A program made the translations under genes and the position numbers. Shown one piece after another: positions 17,164 to 26,142 of a DNA stretch of 64,000 bases. Within the stretch, counting starts at the first letter, position 1. Each line of letters starts with the position of its first letter. Below the pieces are notes generated by a model. That model was given only the letters and a program-made list of their open reading frames with translations, had not been told where the DNA came from and made no database searches. The stretch is from an uncultured Paracoccaceae bacterium (lineage in GTDB: Bacteria; Pseudomonadota; Alphaproteobacteria; Rhodobacterales; Rhodobacteraceae), in the NCBI GenBank assembly GCA_943787985.1, contig CALSOO010000009.1, forward strand, positions 1 through 64,000, given 5' to 3'.

Positions 17164-17949
17164 ATGATTGGCAGTGCAAATCTTAACATCATGATCAAAG
17201 CCGCGCGCAAAGCGGGGCGGGGTCTGGTGAAGGACTTCCGCGAAGTCGAGAATTTGCAAGTGTCCATGAAAGGTGCTGGCGATTTTGTCAGCCGCGCAGA
17301 CACCAACGCCGAACGCACGATCAAGTTTGAATTGATGGAAGCACGCCCGACCTACGGTTGGTGCGCCGAAGAATCCGCCGAAGAAGATGGCAAAGATCCG
17401 ACCCGTCGCTGGATCGTTGACCCGCTCGATGGCACCACGAACTATTTGCACGGCTTGCCTCACTGGGCGGTCTCTATCGCGCTTGAGCACAAAGGCGAGA
17501 TCGTGGCCGGTGTGGTCTACGACGCGGCCAAGGACGAGTGCTTTTTCGCAGAAAAAGGGGCGGGTGCCTGGATGAACGAGACCCGTTTGCGCGTGTCTGG
17601 CCGTTCGCGGATGATCGAAGCGATTTTTGCAACCGGCGTGCCATTTGGTGGCCGTTCCGATTTGCCTTTGACCTTGCAGGACATCGCCAAGTTGGCCCCT
17701 GTCTGTGCAGGCATCCGGCGCTGGGGCGCGGCCTCACTGGATTTGGCCTATGTCGCCGCTGGCCGCTATGACGGCTATTTCGAGCGCCGCTTGAACGCCT
17801 GGGATATGGCCGCGGGTTTGATCATTGCCAAAGAAGCGGGCGCATTGGTTGAGCCAATGAACCCCGACGGCCACATTCTGAATGATGGCAACGTGATTTG
17901 CGCCAACGAGCCGTTGTTCAACACTTTGGCGAAAACCCTGCGCAAGTAA
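17164..17949 (+). CDS. suhB: Inositol monophosphatase family protein (SuhB type)
   Basis: A 261-residue Mg-dependent phosphatase started at ATG 17164, eight bases after GGAG. The metal and substrate motifs are complete: CAEESAEE, WIVDPLDGTTNYLHG, and WDMAAGLIIAKEAGA. It hydrolyses inositol-1-phosphate or related sugar phosphates. The SuhB branch in enterobacteria also binds RNA polymerase/Nus factors; whether this copy does is unknown. It is convergent with a small membrane protein gene 18 bases downstream. Confidence 0.9.
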   Translation: MIGSANLNIMIKAARKAGRGLVKDFREVENLQVSMKGAGDFVSRADTNAERTIKFELMEARPTYGWCAEESAEEDGKDPTRRWIVDPLDGTTNYLHGLPHWAVSIALEHKGEIVAGVVYDAAKDECFFAEKGAGAWMNETRLRVSGRSRMIEAIFATGVPFGGRSDLPLTLQDIAKLAPVCAGIRRWGAASLDLAYVAAGRYDGYFERRLNAWDMAAGLIIAKEAGALVEPMNPDGHILNDGNVICANEPLFNTLAKTLRK

Positions 17950-17967
17950 TCTGCGGCTTTTCTCGGG

Positions 17968-18480
17968 TTAGTCGGGCGTTGCGCGCCATGTGGCAATAGA
18001 CACGCTGCGCCCGAAGAAACATCCGGAACAGCCCCCGAGGATCACGGCAAACCCTGCCACGAATGCGTGTGATCCGTCGATGTGAGGTGCAAGTGTTTGC
18101 ACCGTGCCGCGCACGAAATTCGCCCAGAATATGATCATCAAGGTCAGCAGCGTCACCCATTCGCCTTGCACCGTCACGCGCCGGTTTTCGCGTTTGAGCA
18201 CGCGTGTGTTTTGAAACCTGTAGGCTGCAAATGCGCACCCGCAATAGCTTGTTGCAAAGCTGCCCCATGCAAGTGCCGGATGCGCAAGCTCTGCGACATC
18301 TTTCAATGTCATCACCCCGATGAACGGGATCAGGTAGTAAGGCCACACAGGACCGCTGCGCGTCTTGCGCGCCCGCATCCCCAGCAGGATCAGTCCCGCC
18401 AATAGTGGCCACACCCAAAGTGGTGCGCCTGTGGCGATGCCTTCAAGGGTTTGTTTGAGCGTTTCGATGATATTGGTCAT
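17968..18480 (-). CDS. Small integral membrane protein of unknown function
   Basis: A 170-residue protein with about five hydrophobic segments: around LWVWPLLAGLILLG, VWPYYLIPFIGVMTL, AWGSFATSYCGCAFAAY, WVTLLTLMIIFWANF, and HAFVAGFAVILGGCSGC. The basic loop RARKTRSG after the first helix suggests its N-terminus is outside. The W-V-W-x-L-L opening and the short length resemble uncharacterised inner-membrane families, but I cannot name one with confidence. It is downstream of the GFA gene on the same strand with a 130-base gap. Confidence 0.65.
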   Translation of the reverse strand: MTNIIETLKQTLEGIATGAPLWVWPLLAGLILLGMRARKTRSGPVWPYYLIPFIGVMTLKDVAELAHPALAWGSFATSYCGCAFAAYRFQNTRVLKRENRRVTVQGEWVTLLTLMIIFWANFVRGTVQTLAPHIDGSHAFVAGFAVILGGCSGCFFGRSVSIATWRATPD

Positions 18481-18610
18481 TTGCGCAATCTCGCATGGTT
18501 GTGCTTGCCCATGTGATACCCGGTCGCTGTGTGCGGTCGCTATGCGCTTTGCCTCACCGGTCCCGATTTTGCGTCAAATGTGGGATTGCCCGTTTGCGCT
18601 TCGTGAGTGG

Positions 18611-18973
18611 TCAGTCATCGCAGGGGTGGTTGATCCCGTTTGTCCATGGGACCGGTTCATGCTCCAGCGGGTGCGCCCCCGCGATACATCCCAGATTGAT
18701 CCCGCATTCCTTGGGGTCGAAGCGCCAGTGGTGGTGGGTGTAAATTCCGCAGATTTTGCAAAAGTGGTGTTGTGCGGTGTGCGAGCCAAAGCTGTAGGTG
18801 GACAGGGCGTCTTGCCCTTTTGTCACCTGCACTGTTGCGGCGATGGCGGTCACGGCTGCCGCTTGTCTGCGTGCACAAAACGAGCAGTCACAGCGCGCAG
18901 CGTCGTCCAGTCCATGCGGCAACTCGGCTGTCAGCGAGACGGCCCCGCAGTGGCATGTTGCGGTAATTTTCAT
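18611..18973 (-). CDS. GFA-domain zinc protein (DUF636)
   Basis: A 120-residue zinc protein of the glutathione-dependent formaldehyde-activating fold. It begins MKITATCHCGAVSL with CxC, then CDCSFCARR and FCKICGIYTHHH, together providing the two zinc sites. Despite the family name, most members have no proven formaldehyde activity. Its ATG overlaps the rhomboid stop by four bases (ATGA), so the two are co-translated; the longer upstream frame is the rhomboid gene out of frame. Role unknown. Confidence 0.85.
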   Translation of the reverse strand: MKITATCHCGAVSLTAELPHGLDDAARCDCSFCARRQAAAVTAIAATVQVTKGQDALSTYSFGSHTAQHHFCKICGIYTHHHWRFDPKECGINLGCIAGAHPLEHEPVPWTNGINHPCDD

Positions 18974-19698
18974 CGCTTGTACCTCGGGATGCGGCTGCGG
19001 CTGTATTGTGTTTCGGGGTGGGGCGGGTGTCCGTCGGTCCGCTTCCAAAAGCCCGTGCCGCCCCGCGCGATCCACACGGGGATGGCCATGCCCAGCCCCG
19101 CGATAAACCCGCCTGCGTGTGCCCAATAGGCGACCCCCCCAGTGTCAGGATCGGCCGTGATCCCTCCAAAGAACTGCAGTCCGAACCAGAGCATCAGCAT
19201 GATCCACGCCGGGATCGGAAAGATGCGGAAAAACACGATGAAAAAGATAAAGATGTCTACCCGCGCTTTGGGGAACAGCAACAGGTACCCTCCCATCACC
19301 CCGGCGATTGCCCCCGAGGCCCCCACCATCGGCACGCGGCTGTCGATGCCTGATGCGTATTGCAATCCGGCGGCGGCGATCCCGCTGAGCAGGTAAAAAC
19401 CAAGGTAGGGCAGGTGCCCCATTTCGTCTTCGATGTTGTCCCCGAAGATCCACAGAAACAGCATATTCCCCGCAAGGTGCATCACCCCGCCGTGCAGGAA
19501 TTGCGAGCTCACAAAGGTGTAGTACCCTTCCCCGAAGCTGATCCGCGCGGGGATGAGTGCCCATTCCAGATAGACGTCGTAAATGGCCTGATCACTGCCG
19601 AAGCCATAGAGCACAAAGATGCCGATGTTGGCTGCCATCAGCATCCATGTGATGTAGGGCACCCGCCCTGACGGGTTGTGGTCGCGAATAGGTAACAT
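18970..19698 (-). CDS. Rhomboid family intramembrane serine protease
   Basis: A 242-residue polytopic protein. The catalytic serine is in MVGASGAIAGVMGGY in the fourth helix region and the catalytic histidine in WAHAGGFIAGLGMA in the sixth. SSQFLHGGVMHLAGNMLFLW matches the conserved second-helix H-x-x-x-N region. Rhomboids cut transmembrane segments of substrate proteins within the bilayer. It is the first gene of a two-gene unit with GFA and lies 32 bases from the putA end on the same strand. No substrate can be named. Confidence 0.92.
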   Translation of the reverse strand: MLPIRDHNPSGRVPYITWMLMAANIGIFVLYGFGSDQAIYDVYLEWALIPARISFGEGYYTFVSSQFLHGGVMHLAGNMLFLWIFGDNIEDEMGHLPYLGFYLLSGIAAAGLQYASGIDSRVPMVGASGAIAGVMGGYLLLFPKARVDIFIFFIVFFRIFPIPAWIMLMLWFGLQFFGGITADPDTGGVAYWAHAGGFIAGLGMAIPVWIARGGTGFWKRTDGHPPHPETQYSRSRIPRYKR

Positions 19699-19730
19699 AC
19701 CCGCGACGCTGCTGTTTTGTCAGGCGAAGG

Positions 19731-22700
19731 TCAAGCGATTTGCCCGACTTCGCCCAGAAGCGCTGCATTCCCGCCAGATGCTGTGGTGTCGATGCAGATG
19801 TGCGTCTCGGACCGGCAATGCCCTGCATCGGGAAGCGTTGTGATCAGCGGAATGATCGCGCCGTCGCGCTGTGCTAGAGCGTGATCGATGGCCTGCGCCG
19901 TGTCAGCGTCCCCCCACCACAGCACGCCCGCATAGGCAGGCCCGTCGCTAAGTTGCTCTGGCTGAAGCGTTCCGGTGGCCTCGATCGCGACCCCTCCCAA
20001 GGCCCGAACGTGTTCGGCTTGGGTTTTGGCTGTTGCGGCGCCCGGTCCCATGCACAGGACCGGACCGCGCCCGTGCACGCTGAGGCGATTGGATTCGCCC
20101 GTGGGCCCGGGCAAAAGCGTGTCGCTGATCGGCTGTGCACTGTGCGCAGGGGCGACAGGCAAGGCAGCTTGCGGCGCATCAAATCCGGTGCCCGCAGGGG
20201 CCGGTTCGGGTGCACGGAAGCGCAGCAAATAGTCGGGCCCGCCCGCTTTGGGACCCGTGCCGGACAATCCGTGTCCGCCAAAAGGCTGGCTGCCCACAAT
20301 CGCCCCGATTTGGTTGCGGTTGACGTAAATATTGCCCGCCTTGATGCGGTCCGACACATATTGCACCCGATCATCAATGCGCGTGTGCAGGCCAAACGTC
20401 AGCCCGTAGCCTGTGGCGTTGATGTCGGCGATCACGTGATCCAGTTCCTGCGATTTGAAGGTGGCCAGATGCAACACGGGGCCGAAAATCTCTTCGCCCA
20501 TGTCGGAAATGCCCGTCACCCGCAGCAATGCGGGGGCGATGAAGGTGCCTGTGTTGGGGCTTGGCAATTGGTGGATGACGTCGCCGGCTGCGATGTGAGC
20601 GGCGATCTTGTCGCGTGCGGCGGCGTCGATCACCGGTCCCACATCTGTGGCAAGGTCCCACGGTGCCCCTATGTGCAGCGCGTCCATAGCCCCTGTGAGC
20701 ATGGCGATGAAGTGGGGGGCAATGTCCTCTTGGACATAGAGGCAGCGCAAGGCCGAGCAGCGTTGCCCTGCCGATTGAAACGCGCTTTCCACGATGGAGG
20801 CGATGGCCTGTTCGGGCAATGCGGTGCTGTCCACGATCATGGCATTCAACCCGCCGGTTTCGGCGATCAACGGCGTTGCAGGTGCGTTTTGGGCAAGGCT
20901 GGCGCGGATTTTCAGGGCGGTGCCAGTGGAGCCGGTAAAGGCCACCACGTTAAGCGCGCTTTGGGCCGTCAATGCCGCACCGATGTCGCCTCCACCGGGC
21001 AAAACCTGCAACGCACTGCGCGGCACACCCGCCGCATGCAAAAGCTGCGCGGCCCGGTAGGCCATGAGCGGTGTCTGTTCCGCCGGTTTGGCCAGAACAG
21101 CGCATCCGCTGGCCAAGGCGGCTGCCATTTGGCCTGTGTAAATGGCGAGTGGGAAGTTCCACGGAGAGATGCACAAGGCAGTGCCAGTAGGGACATCGGA
21201 TGTGGCCTGTGCTGCGTAATAGCGCAGAAAATCAACGGCTTCGCGCAATTCAGCGACGCAATCGAGCAGGGTTTTCCCGGCCTCACGGGTCAAAAGCGCG
21301 AACAATTCGCCGTAATTTTCCTCATACAAGTCAGCGGCGCGGTTCAGAACGGCGCGGCGGGTCTCAACGGGGGCGTCCCACAGCGCGGCTTGTTGCACGG
21401 CCGTTTCCACATCCGCGCGGGATGCGTTCTGGTTTGTCCCAAGCTGGTCGCTTGGGTCGGCGGGGGCGAAAACGGGGTGCGCGGCCTCTGGCTGTGCGTC
21501 GATGGCCAGCAGGGGGGACGCGCTCCATTGGTGTTGTTCAAAGGGGGCGCGTGCGGTGTCTATGCGTGCCAGCGTGGGGGCATGCGCGAGGTCGAAGCCC
21601 ATGGAGTTGGGCCGTTCTGGCAAGAACAATTCGGTGCCCTTGGCGATGGAGGGCAGCGGGGTGTCCAACGCGTCAAAGGGGTCTGCGGCGACAACGCTTG
21701 CGGGCACGTCCTCGTCCACGATCTGGTTCACAAAGCTGGAATTGGCACCGTTTTCGAGCAATCTGCGCACCAGATAGGCCAGCAAATCACGGTGCGCACC
21801 AACGGGGGCGTAAATGCGACAACGGGTTTCGCTGTCTGTCATGACCATCGTGTGAAGGGCTTCTCCCATCCCGTGCAACCGTTGAAATTCAAAGAGTTGG
21901 CGTTGCTCTGGGGTGTCGGCCATGTGCAGGATGGCGGCCACAGTGTGCGCGTTATGCGTGGCGAATTGGGGATAGATACGGTCCGTTTTGCGCAACAGTT
22001 TGCGCGCGTTGGCGATGTAGCTGACGTCGGTTTGCGCCTTTTGGGTAAAGACCGGAAAAGCGTCCATGCCAGTGGTCTGCGCCAGTTTGATTTCGGTGTC
22101 CCAATAGGCCCCTTTGACAAGTCGCACCATGATTTTGCGATCATAGCGGGTGGCCATGTCATAGAGCGTGTCGATGACGCGCCCTGCACGTGGTCCGTAG
22201 GCTTGGACCACGACCCCGAAGCCGTCCCAGCCCGCCAATGCGGGTTCTGACATGACGGCGTCGATGACCTCCAGTGACAGGGCGAGGCGGTTGGCCTCTT
22301 CGGCGTCCACATTCAGCCCCATGCCCGCGGATTTTGCCAGCAACGCAAGAGAGCGCAGGCGCGGGGTCAGATCGCGCAATACATCGCTGCGCTTGGCGAC
22401 TTCGTAGCGGGGGTAAAGGGCAGAGAGTTTCACCGAGATGCCGGGGTTTTCGCGCACATCTGCTTTGTCACAGGCGGTTGCGATGGCGGAAATGGCGCGC
22501 GAATAGCTCAGGTGGTAGCGCCGTGCGTCGCTTTCGGTGCGCGCGGCTTCTCCGAGCATGTCGTAGGAATAGGTGAACCCTTTGGCTTCCATCCCCGCGG
22601 CGCGTTTCATGGCGGCGTTGATGTCTTCGCCCAGCACAAACTGCCGTCCCATTTCTTTCATGGCGCGCGAAACAGCGGCGCGAATGACAGGTTCCCCCAC

Positions 22701-23144
22701 CCGTTTGAGGGCGGATTGCAAGTGGCGGGCAGGGCCGGGGGCGTCGTCGTCCAGGACCCGCCCTGTGAGCATCAAGGCCCACGTGGAGGCATTGACCAAA
22801 GAAGACGCCGATTTGCCCAAGTGCTTGCCCCAATCGGAGGGGGCGATCTTGTCCTCGATCAGCGCGTCGATGGTGTCTGCGTCGGGGACCCGCAACAAGG
22901 CTTCGGCCAGACACATCAACGCCACACCTTCATCGGTTGACAGCCCGTATTCCGCGAGGAACACTTCCATCAGCCCCGGTTCCGAACGGGTGCGTATGTT
23001 TGTGACCAGTTCGGCGGCCGCCTCAGAGATCGCAGTGCGATCCGCGGGCCTGAGGTCAGCTGTGACCACAAGATCACTCATGATCTCGCTGTGGTCGGCA
23101 TACGTCAGTGCATCAATCTGCATCAAGAGGGGGCTGTGTGTCAT
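19731..23144 (-). CDS. putA: Bifunctional proline dehydrogenase / P5C dehydrogenase
   Basis: A 1137-residue PutA that oxidises proline to glutamate in two steps. The ATG at 23144 follows AAAGGGTCAG; one at 23159 after AGGAG is an alternative. The N-terminal half is proline dehydrogenase (SVKLSALYPRYEV, VRLVKGAYWDTEIK, YAPVGAHRDLLAYLVRR, NSSFVNQI). The C-terminal half is aldehyde dehydrogenase, with IAETGGLNAMIV and the catalytic Cys in SAGQRCSALR. The N-terminal ribbon-helix-helix DNA-binding domain of enterobacterial PutA is absent, so control falls to the divergent Lrp-type gene. Confidence 0.95.
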   Translation of the reverse strand: MTHSPLLMQIDALTYADHSEIMSDLVVTADLRPADRTAISEAAAELVTNIRTRSEPGLMEVFLAEYGLSTDEGVALMCLAEALLRVPDADTIDALIEDKIAPSDWGKHLGKSASSLVNASTWALMLTGRVLDDDAPGPARHLQSALKRVGEPVIRAAVSRAMKEMGRQFVLGEDINAAMKRAAGMEAKGFTYSYDMLGEAARTESDARRYHLSYSRAISAIATACDKADVRENPGISVKLSALYPRYEVAKRSDVLRDLTPRLRSLALLAKSAGMGLNVDAEEANRLALSLEVIDAVMSEPALAGWDGFGVVVQAYGPRAGRVIDTLYDMATRYDRKIMVRLVKGAYWDTEIKLAQTTGMDAFPVFTQKAQTDVSYIANARKLLRKTDRIYPQFATHNAHTVAAILHMADTPEQRQLFEFQRLHGMGEALHTMVMTDSETRCRIYAPVGAHRDLLAYLVRRLLENGANSSFVNQIVDEDVPASVVAADPFDALDTPLPSIAKGTELFLPERPNSMGFDLAHAPTLARIDTARAPFEQHQWSASPLLAIDAQPEAAHPVFAPADPSDQLGTNQNASRADVETAVQQAALWDAPVETRRAVLNRAADLYEENYGELFALLTREAGKTLLDCVAELREAVDFLRYYAAQATSDVPTGTALCISPWNFPLAIYTGQMAAALASGCAVLAKPAEQTPLMAYRAAQLLHAAGVPRSALQVLPGGGDIGAALTAQSALNVVAFTGSTGTALKIRASLAQNAPATPLIAETGGLNAMIVDSTALPEQAIASIVESAFQSAGQRCSALRCLYVQEDIAPHFIAMLTGAMDALHIGAPWDLATDVGPVIDAAARDKIAAHIAAGDVIHQLPSPNTGTFIAPALLRVTGISDMGEEIFGPVLHLATFKSQELDHVIADINATGYGLTFGLHTRIDDRVQYVSDRIKAGNIYVNRNQIGAIVGSQPFGGHGLSGTGPKAGGPDYLLRFRAPEPAPAGTGFDAPQAALPVAPAHSAQPISDTLLPGPTGESNRLSVHGRGPVLCMGPGAATAKTQAEHVRALGGVAIEATGTLQPEQLSDGPAYAGVLWWGDADTAQAIDHALAQRDGAIIPLITTLPDAGHCRSETHICIDTTASGGNAALLGEVGQIA

Positions 23145-23247
23145 ATCTGACCCTTTCATTTTCTCCTGTGTATTTCGAAACCATAAGGCGTATTGACTTT
23201 GATTACATGAAATATGAGAACGAATAACGGAATTTGGAGGTTCTAAC
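23145..23247. promoter_or_regulatory. Divergent putA/putR control region
   Basis: This 103-base gap is AT-rich (TTGACTTTGATTACATGAAA) compared with its surroundings. It must hold both promoters and probably the Lrp-type operator. TTGACT at 23193-23198 could be a -35 box, but no convincing -10 box at 16-18 bases follows, so I do not define promoters. Confidence 0.4.
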
Positions 23248-23724
23248 ATGATTTTTGACCACTCTGGTCTGGACCGCTTTGACGCGGCGATTCTCGAGGT
23301 TCTCGCTGAGGACGGTCGCATAAGTGTCACCGAATTGGCAGGCCGGATCGGGTTGTCGAAATCCCCGACCCAAGCCCGCCTGAAGCGATTGGAAAGTTCG
23401 GGCATGATTCTTGGCTACCGCGCGATGCTGGACCCTATCAAATTGGGACTGGATCACGTGGCCTTTGTCGAGGTGAAATTGAGCGACACGCGCGAGGCCG
23501 CTTTGCGTGCCTTTAACGCCGCTGTGGCCCGTGTCCCCGAAATCGAGCAAGCCCATATGATCGCAAGTAATTTCGACTATCTTCTCAAGGTGCGCACCCG
23601 CGATATGGCCCGTTATCGCGCCTTTCTGGGAGAGACGATTTCGTCTTTGCCCCACGTTGCGTCCACCTCTACTTTCGTCGCTATGGAAGCGGTCAAGGAA
23701 ACTGTTCTCGCGGATGTGACTTGA
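23248..23724 (+). CDS. putR: Lrp/AsnC-type regulator, probable activator of putA
   Basis: A 158-residue AsnC/Lrp protein: the N-terminal HTH (LDRFDAAILEVLAEDGRISVTELAGRIG without its tail) followed by the RAM ligand domain with VAFVEVKLSD and FDYLLKVRTRD. PutR proteins of alphaproteobacteria activate divergent putA in response to proline. The arrangement here, with a PutA that lacks its own DNA-binding domain, fits that model. A ribosome site TTGGAGG lies upstream. Confidence 0.88.
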   Translation: MIFDHSGLDRFDAAILEVLAEDGRISVTELAGRIGLSKSPTQARLKRLESSGMILGYRAMLDPIKLGLDHVAFVEVKLSDTREAALRAFNAAVARVPEIEQAHMIASNFDYLLKVRTRDMARYRAFLGETISSLPHVASTSTFVAMEAVKETVLADVT

Positions 23725-23754
23725 TTTTTTGCGCATCTGTGCGACAATTGACGC

Positions 23755-24309
23755 ATGCGTATTGTCCTTGTTCTCGCACTGATGAGTGGCCCTGCTTGGG
23801 GGGCTGACTGCCCTGATCCACAAGATTACGGGGCAGAATTGGCCGGCCTTATGGCTGGCGCGCGCGCCGCCCCGAACGAGATGACGGGCCGCGTGTTTTC
23901 TGATCAGATGTGGCAAGTCTGGCTGCGCGCCCCGAGCGAGCAGTCCCAAGAAGTGTTGGATCGTGGCATGCGGCGGCGCGACAGCTATGACTTTATCGGC
24001 GCCTTTGAGGATTTCGATACGCTCGCCAAACTGTGCCCGACCTACGCCGAAGGGTTCAACCAGCGCGCCTATGTGCAGTTTCTGCAAGGCCGCTTTGAGG
24101 GCGCGCTGAAAGACCTTGATGTGGCCTTGTCCCTCAACCCCGATCATGTCGCGGCGCAGTCCGGGCGGGCGTTGACCCTGATGCAACTGGAGCGCATCCC
24201 GGAGGCCCGCGTCCAAATGCTGGAGGCGCTTGAGAACAACCCGTGGCTGTCAGAGCGTGCATTGATCGCCAAAGGTGCACCATTGGGGCCAAAAGGCGAA
24301 GACATCTGA
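23755..24309 (+). CDS. Periplasmic tetratricopeptide-repeat protein
   Basis: A 184-residue protein with a short signal peptide (MRIVLVLALMSGPAWG then ADCPDP). From about residue 75 it has TPR-like helices: YDFIGAFEDFDTLAKLCP, AEGFNQRAYVQFLQGRFE, ALKDLDVALSLNPDHVAA and GRALTLMQLERIPEARVQ. TPR units mediate protein contacts; no enzymatic domain is present. It stands 30 bases after putR and ends 51 bases before a tRNA gene. Similar small secreted TPR proteins are common in this family of bacteria without a defined role. Confidence 0.8.
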   Translation: MRIVLVLALMSGPAWGADCPDPQDYGAELAGLMAGARAAPNEMTGRVFSDQMWQVWLRAPSEQSQEVLDRGMRRRDSYDFIGAFEDFDTLAKLCPTYAEGFNQRAYVQFLQGRFEGALKDLDVALSLNPDHVAAQSGRALTLMQLERIPEARVQMLEALENNPWLSERALIAKGAPLGPKGEDI

Positions 24310-24360
24310 TATCTGGGCTTGAGTGCGCGGGTCGCATTGCCTAAACCTGATCCACATGTT

Positions 24361-24446
24361 GCGGGTGTGGTGGAATGGTAGACACACCAGACTTAAAATC
24401 TGTTGGGCGAATGCCCGTGGGGGTTCGAGTCCCCCCACCCGCACCA
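24361..24446 (+). tRNA. tRNA-Leu (anticodon UAA)
   Basis: GCGGGTG at 24361-24367 pairs with CACCCGC at 24436-24442, followed by A and an encoded CCA. The anticodon arm has loop CTTAAAA, giving anticodon TAA for codon UUA. A long variable arm (GGGCGAATGCCCGT) marks it as class II leucine tRNA, and the T arm GGGGGTTCGAGTCCCCC is perfect. Directly downstream begins a zone of accessory and broken genes, and tRNA 3' ends are common integration sites. I found no second copy of the 3' end in the window. Confidence 0.95.
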
Positions 24447-24587
24447 CCACGCATAAAATTACCTATTTAATACAAAGTCTTGTGTGATTTGGATATTTTT
24501 GCCCACTTATTTGACACCCAAATGAACTCGCATCTTTCTTCCTTCTTCGACACAGCGCATCGCCGTAACCACAAAGAGGAAAGATTA

Positions 24588-24677
24588 ATGATCAACAATG
24601 AACAAACGACCGCAATCCGCACGAAGCCCACGCAAGACGTTGAATGGGAGGCTCCGATTGCCGAGGGAAAGCGGTAG
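24588..24677 (+). CDS. Possible 29-residue peptide gene
   Basis: A strong AAAGAGGAAAG ribosome site precedes ATG 24588, which encodes MINNEQTTAIRTKPTQ and continues to EWEAPIAEGKR before TAG. The quality of the ribosome site, isolated in an otherwise empty 270-base stretch after the tRNA, is the main support. One base away, the other frame continues with AVGVEVSVDAQGQYLVSN, which could be the original C-terminus of a 48-residue or longer peptide. The G-x-E-V...Y pattern is faintly like PqqA-type precursors, but no modifying enzyme is nearby. Low confidence. Confidence 0.3.
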   Translation: MINNEQTTAIRTKPTQDVEWEAPIAEGKR

Positions 24678-24718
24678 GCGTTGAAGTATCGGTTGATGCG
24701 CAAGGACAGTATCTTGTT

Positions 24719-25906
24719 TCAAACCGAACTTGCCGCACAACTCAGGCTTCGTTCGCTAAATTTGCTTGGTGTCAATCCGGTGTTCTTTTTGAATGCTGTG
24801 TAAAAGGACGAACGCGAATTAAAACCGACGTCATATGCGATTACAGTTATGGGCTGTTCGCCAGACAGGATTATTGGCTTTGATGCCTCCACCCTCCAGC
24901 CATTCACAAAATCAAAAAACGATAGGCCCAAATGTTCATTGAGGGATTGGGACACATAGTTCGTCGATACACCGACGCGCTTGGACAATGTCATCAACGA
25001 TAGATTGGGGTCGCGAAACAACTGATCACGTTCCATCGCCATGTTGAGCTTACTTGAGATCCGCGCTGCGCGTTCGGTGTCCAACGCACTTTTTTCGTAT
25101 TTGATATGTTGGTCGATCTGATGTTCGGTCCGTGCGGGGGTGAAACTCGCAATACCCGGAGTTTGGCGCAGACCCCATGCCGCCAGTGTCAGATTGATCA
25201 AAAGCTCCATGAACCCGTCCATAAGCACCGATAGCTCGAAACCTAATCCAAACGTACCCGAAATGAGCGATATCAAATTCAGCACCGCGAAGGACCCGAA
25301 CAGCAACCCCATTCCAGTGATCCAGCGCATCTCAAAGGGTTCCGTACTGGCAAAGAGGTTCTTCAAATGCTCGCGGTGTTTTACCTCCGTCACAAAGGCC
25401 ATGATGGAATAAACCAAACACTGTACGTAGAACGCGTACGACAGCGCGAACAACGCCAGCATTATCACGGTTTCAAACGTGGAAGCCTGGGCCATCGGCC
25501 CGCCTAGAAAGATCGCCACACGGGCCTCGTTTGGCAGCGCGAGAAACCCAATGGAAATCAGAGCGGCGATTGCAGGTAAGATCAGATGTATCAGGCCCGC
25601 GCGTGTGTCTCGCAGCAATGTCAAACCGGTAAGCGCGCGCGCATACATCAACAAGGTTGGCGGGATCAGAAATGATCCCAGAAATGAGATCATCCTTAAA
25701 TTGCTCATGACCTCGGGTGCCGGATCGATCAAAATGAGGGCAAACACGTCAGACACATCGCTGAGGATAAGTCCAAAAAATAACACACCCAGCCAAATGT
25801 ACGTGCGCGATACATGGGATTGAGCAAGGCTCAGCACAAAAGCAAAACACGAGATCGCGAACCCCGCAGTCAGAATGACTGCCTCAATCATTTCAATATT
25901 CAGCAT
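24719..25906 (-). CDS. Membrane-anchored AraC-family regulator
   Basis: A 395-residue protein. The first 240 residues carry about seven hydrophobic helices, starting at EAVILTAGFAISCFAFVLSL and ending around LSVLMDGFMELLINLTLAAW. The C-terminal 110 residues form an AraC DNA-binding domain: LSLMTLSKRVGVSTNYVS, then ITVIAYDVGFNSRSSFYTAF and KKNTGLTPSKF. Such fusions sense a signal in or across the membrane and act on nearby promoters. Its upstream region holds a perfect 8-bp inverted repeat. Neighbouring serine and alpha/beta hydrolase genes are plausible targets by position only. Confidence 0.85.
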   Translation of the reverse strand: MLNIEMIEAVILTAGFAISCFAFVLSLAQSHVSRTYIWLGVLFFGLILSDVSDVFALILIDPAPEVMSNLRMISFLGSFLIPPTLLMYARALTGLTLLRDTRAGLIHLILPAIAALISIGFLALPNEARVAIFLGGPMAQASTFETVIMLALFALSYAFYVQCLVYSIMAFVTEVKHREHLKNLFASTEPFEMRWITGMGLLFGSFAVLNLISLISGTFGLGFELSVLMDGFMELLINLTLAAWGLRQTPGIASFTPARTEHQIDQHIKYEKSALDTERAARISSKLNMAMERDQLFRDPNLSLMTLSKRVGVSTNYVSQSLNEHLGLSFFDFVNGWRVEASKPIILSGEQPITVIAYDVGFNSRSSFYTAFKKNTGLTPSKFSERSLSCAASSV

Positions 25907-26142
25907 TGATCCGATCCTCGTTCACAGCCTGACACGACGTGTTCTTGGCAGGCGATTATCATGCCGAACCGACATCCCGAAAGACAGAAGCCCGGTCATC
26001 ATGTCCGTCCGTGACGGTTCGGACATGCGATTACCCTAATATTACGCGCAAACATGACGTCCATCCGAGATATTCGTTGATCCGGCAAGAAACGGCCAAG
26101 CGTAGGGCAATCCTTCGCAGTCCTCTTTTGATGACATGTACC
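25907..26142. promoter_or_regulatory. Gap upstream of the AraC gene with an inverted repeat
   Basis: No gene is visible here. CATGTCCG at 26000-26007 and CGGACATG at 26020-26027 form a perfect inverted repeat separated by 12 bases, about 95 bases before the AraC start codon. Related half-sites appear nearby (GACGTCCATCCG at about 26056). It may be an operator for the AraC protein. Confidence 0.35.

Noticed and set aside
19881..22250. 789-codon plus-strand open frame opposite putA
   Set aside because: Lies fully within putA antisense; composition (Gly, Arg, Cys, His-rich) is typical of a GC-rich shadow frame.
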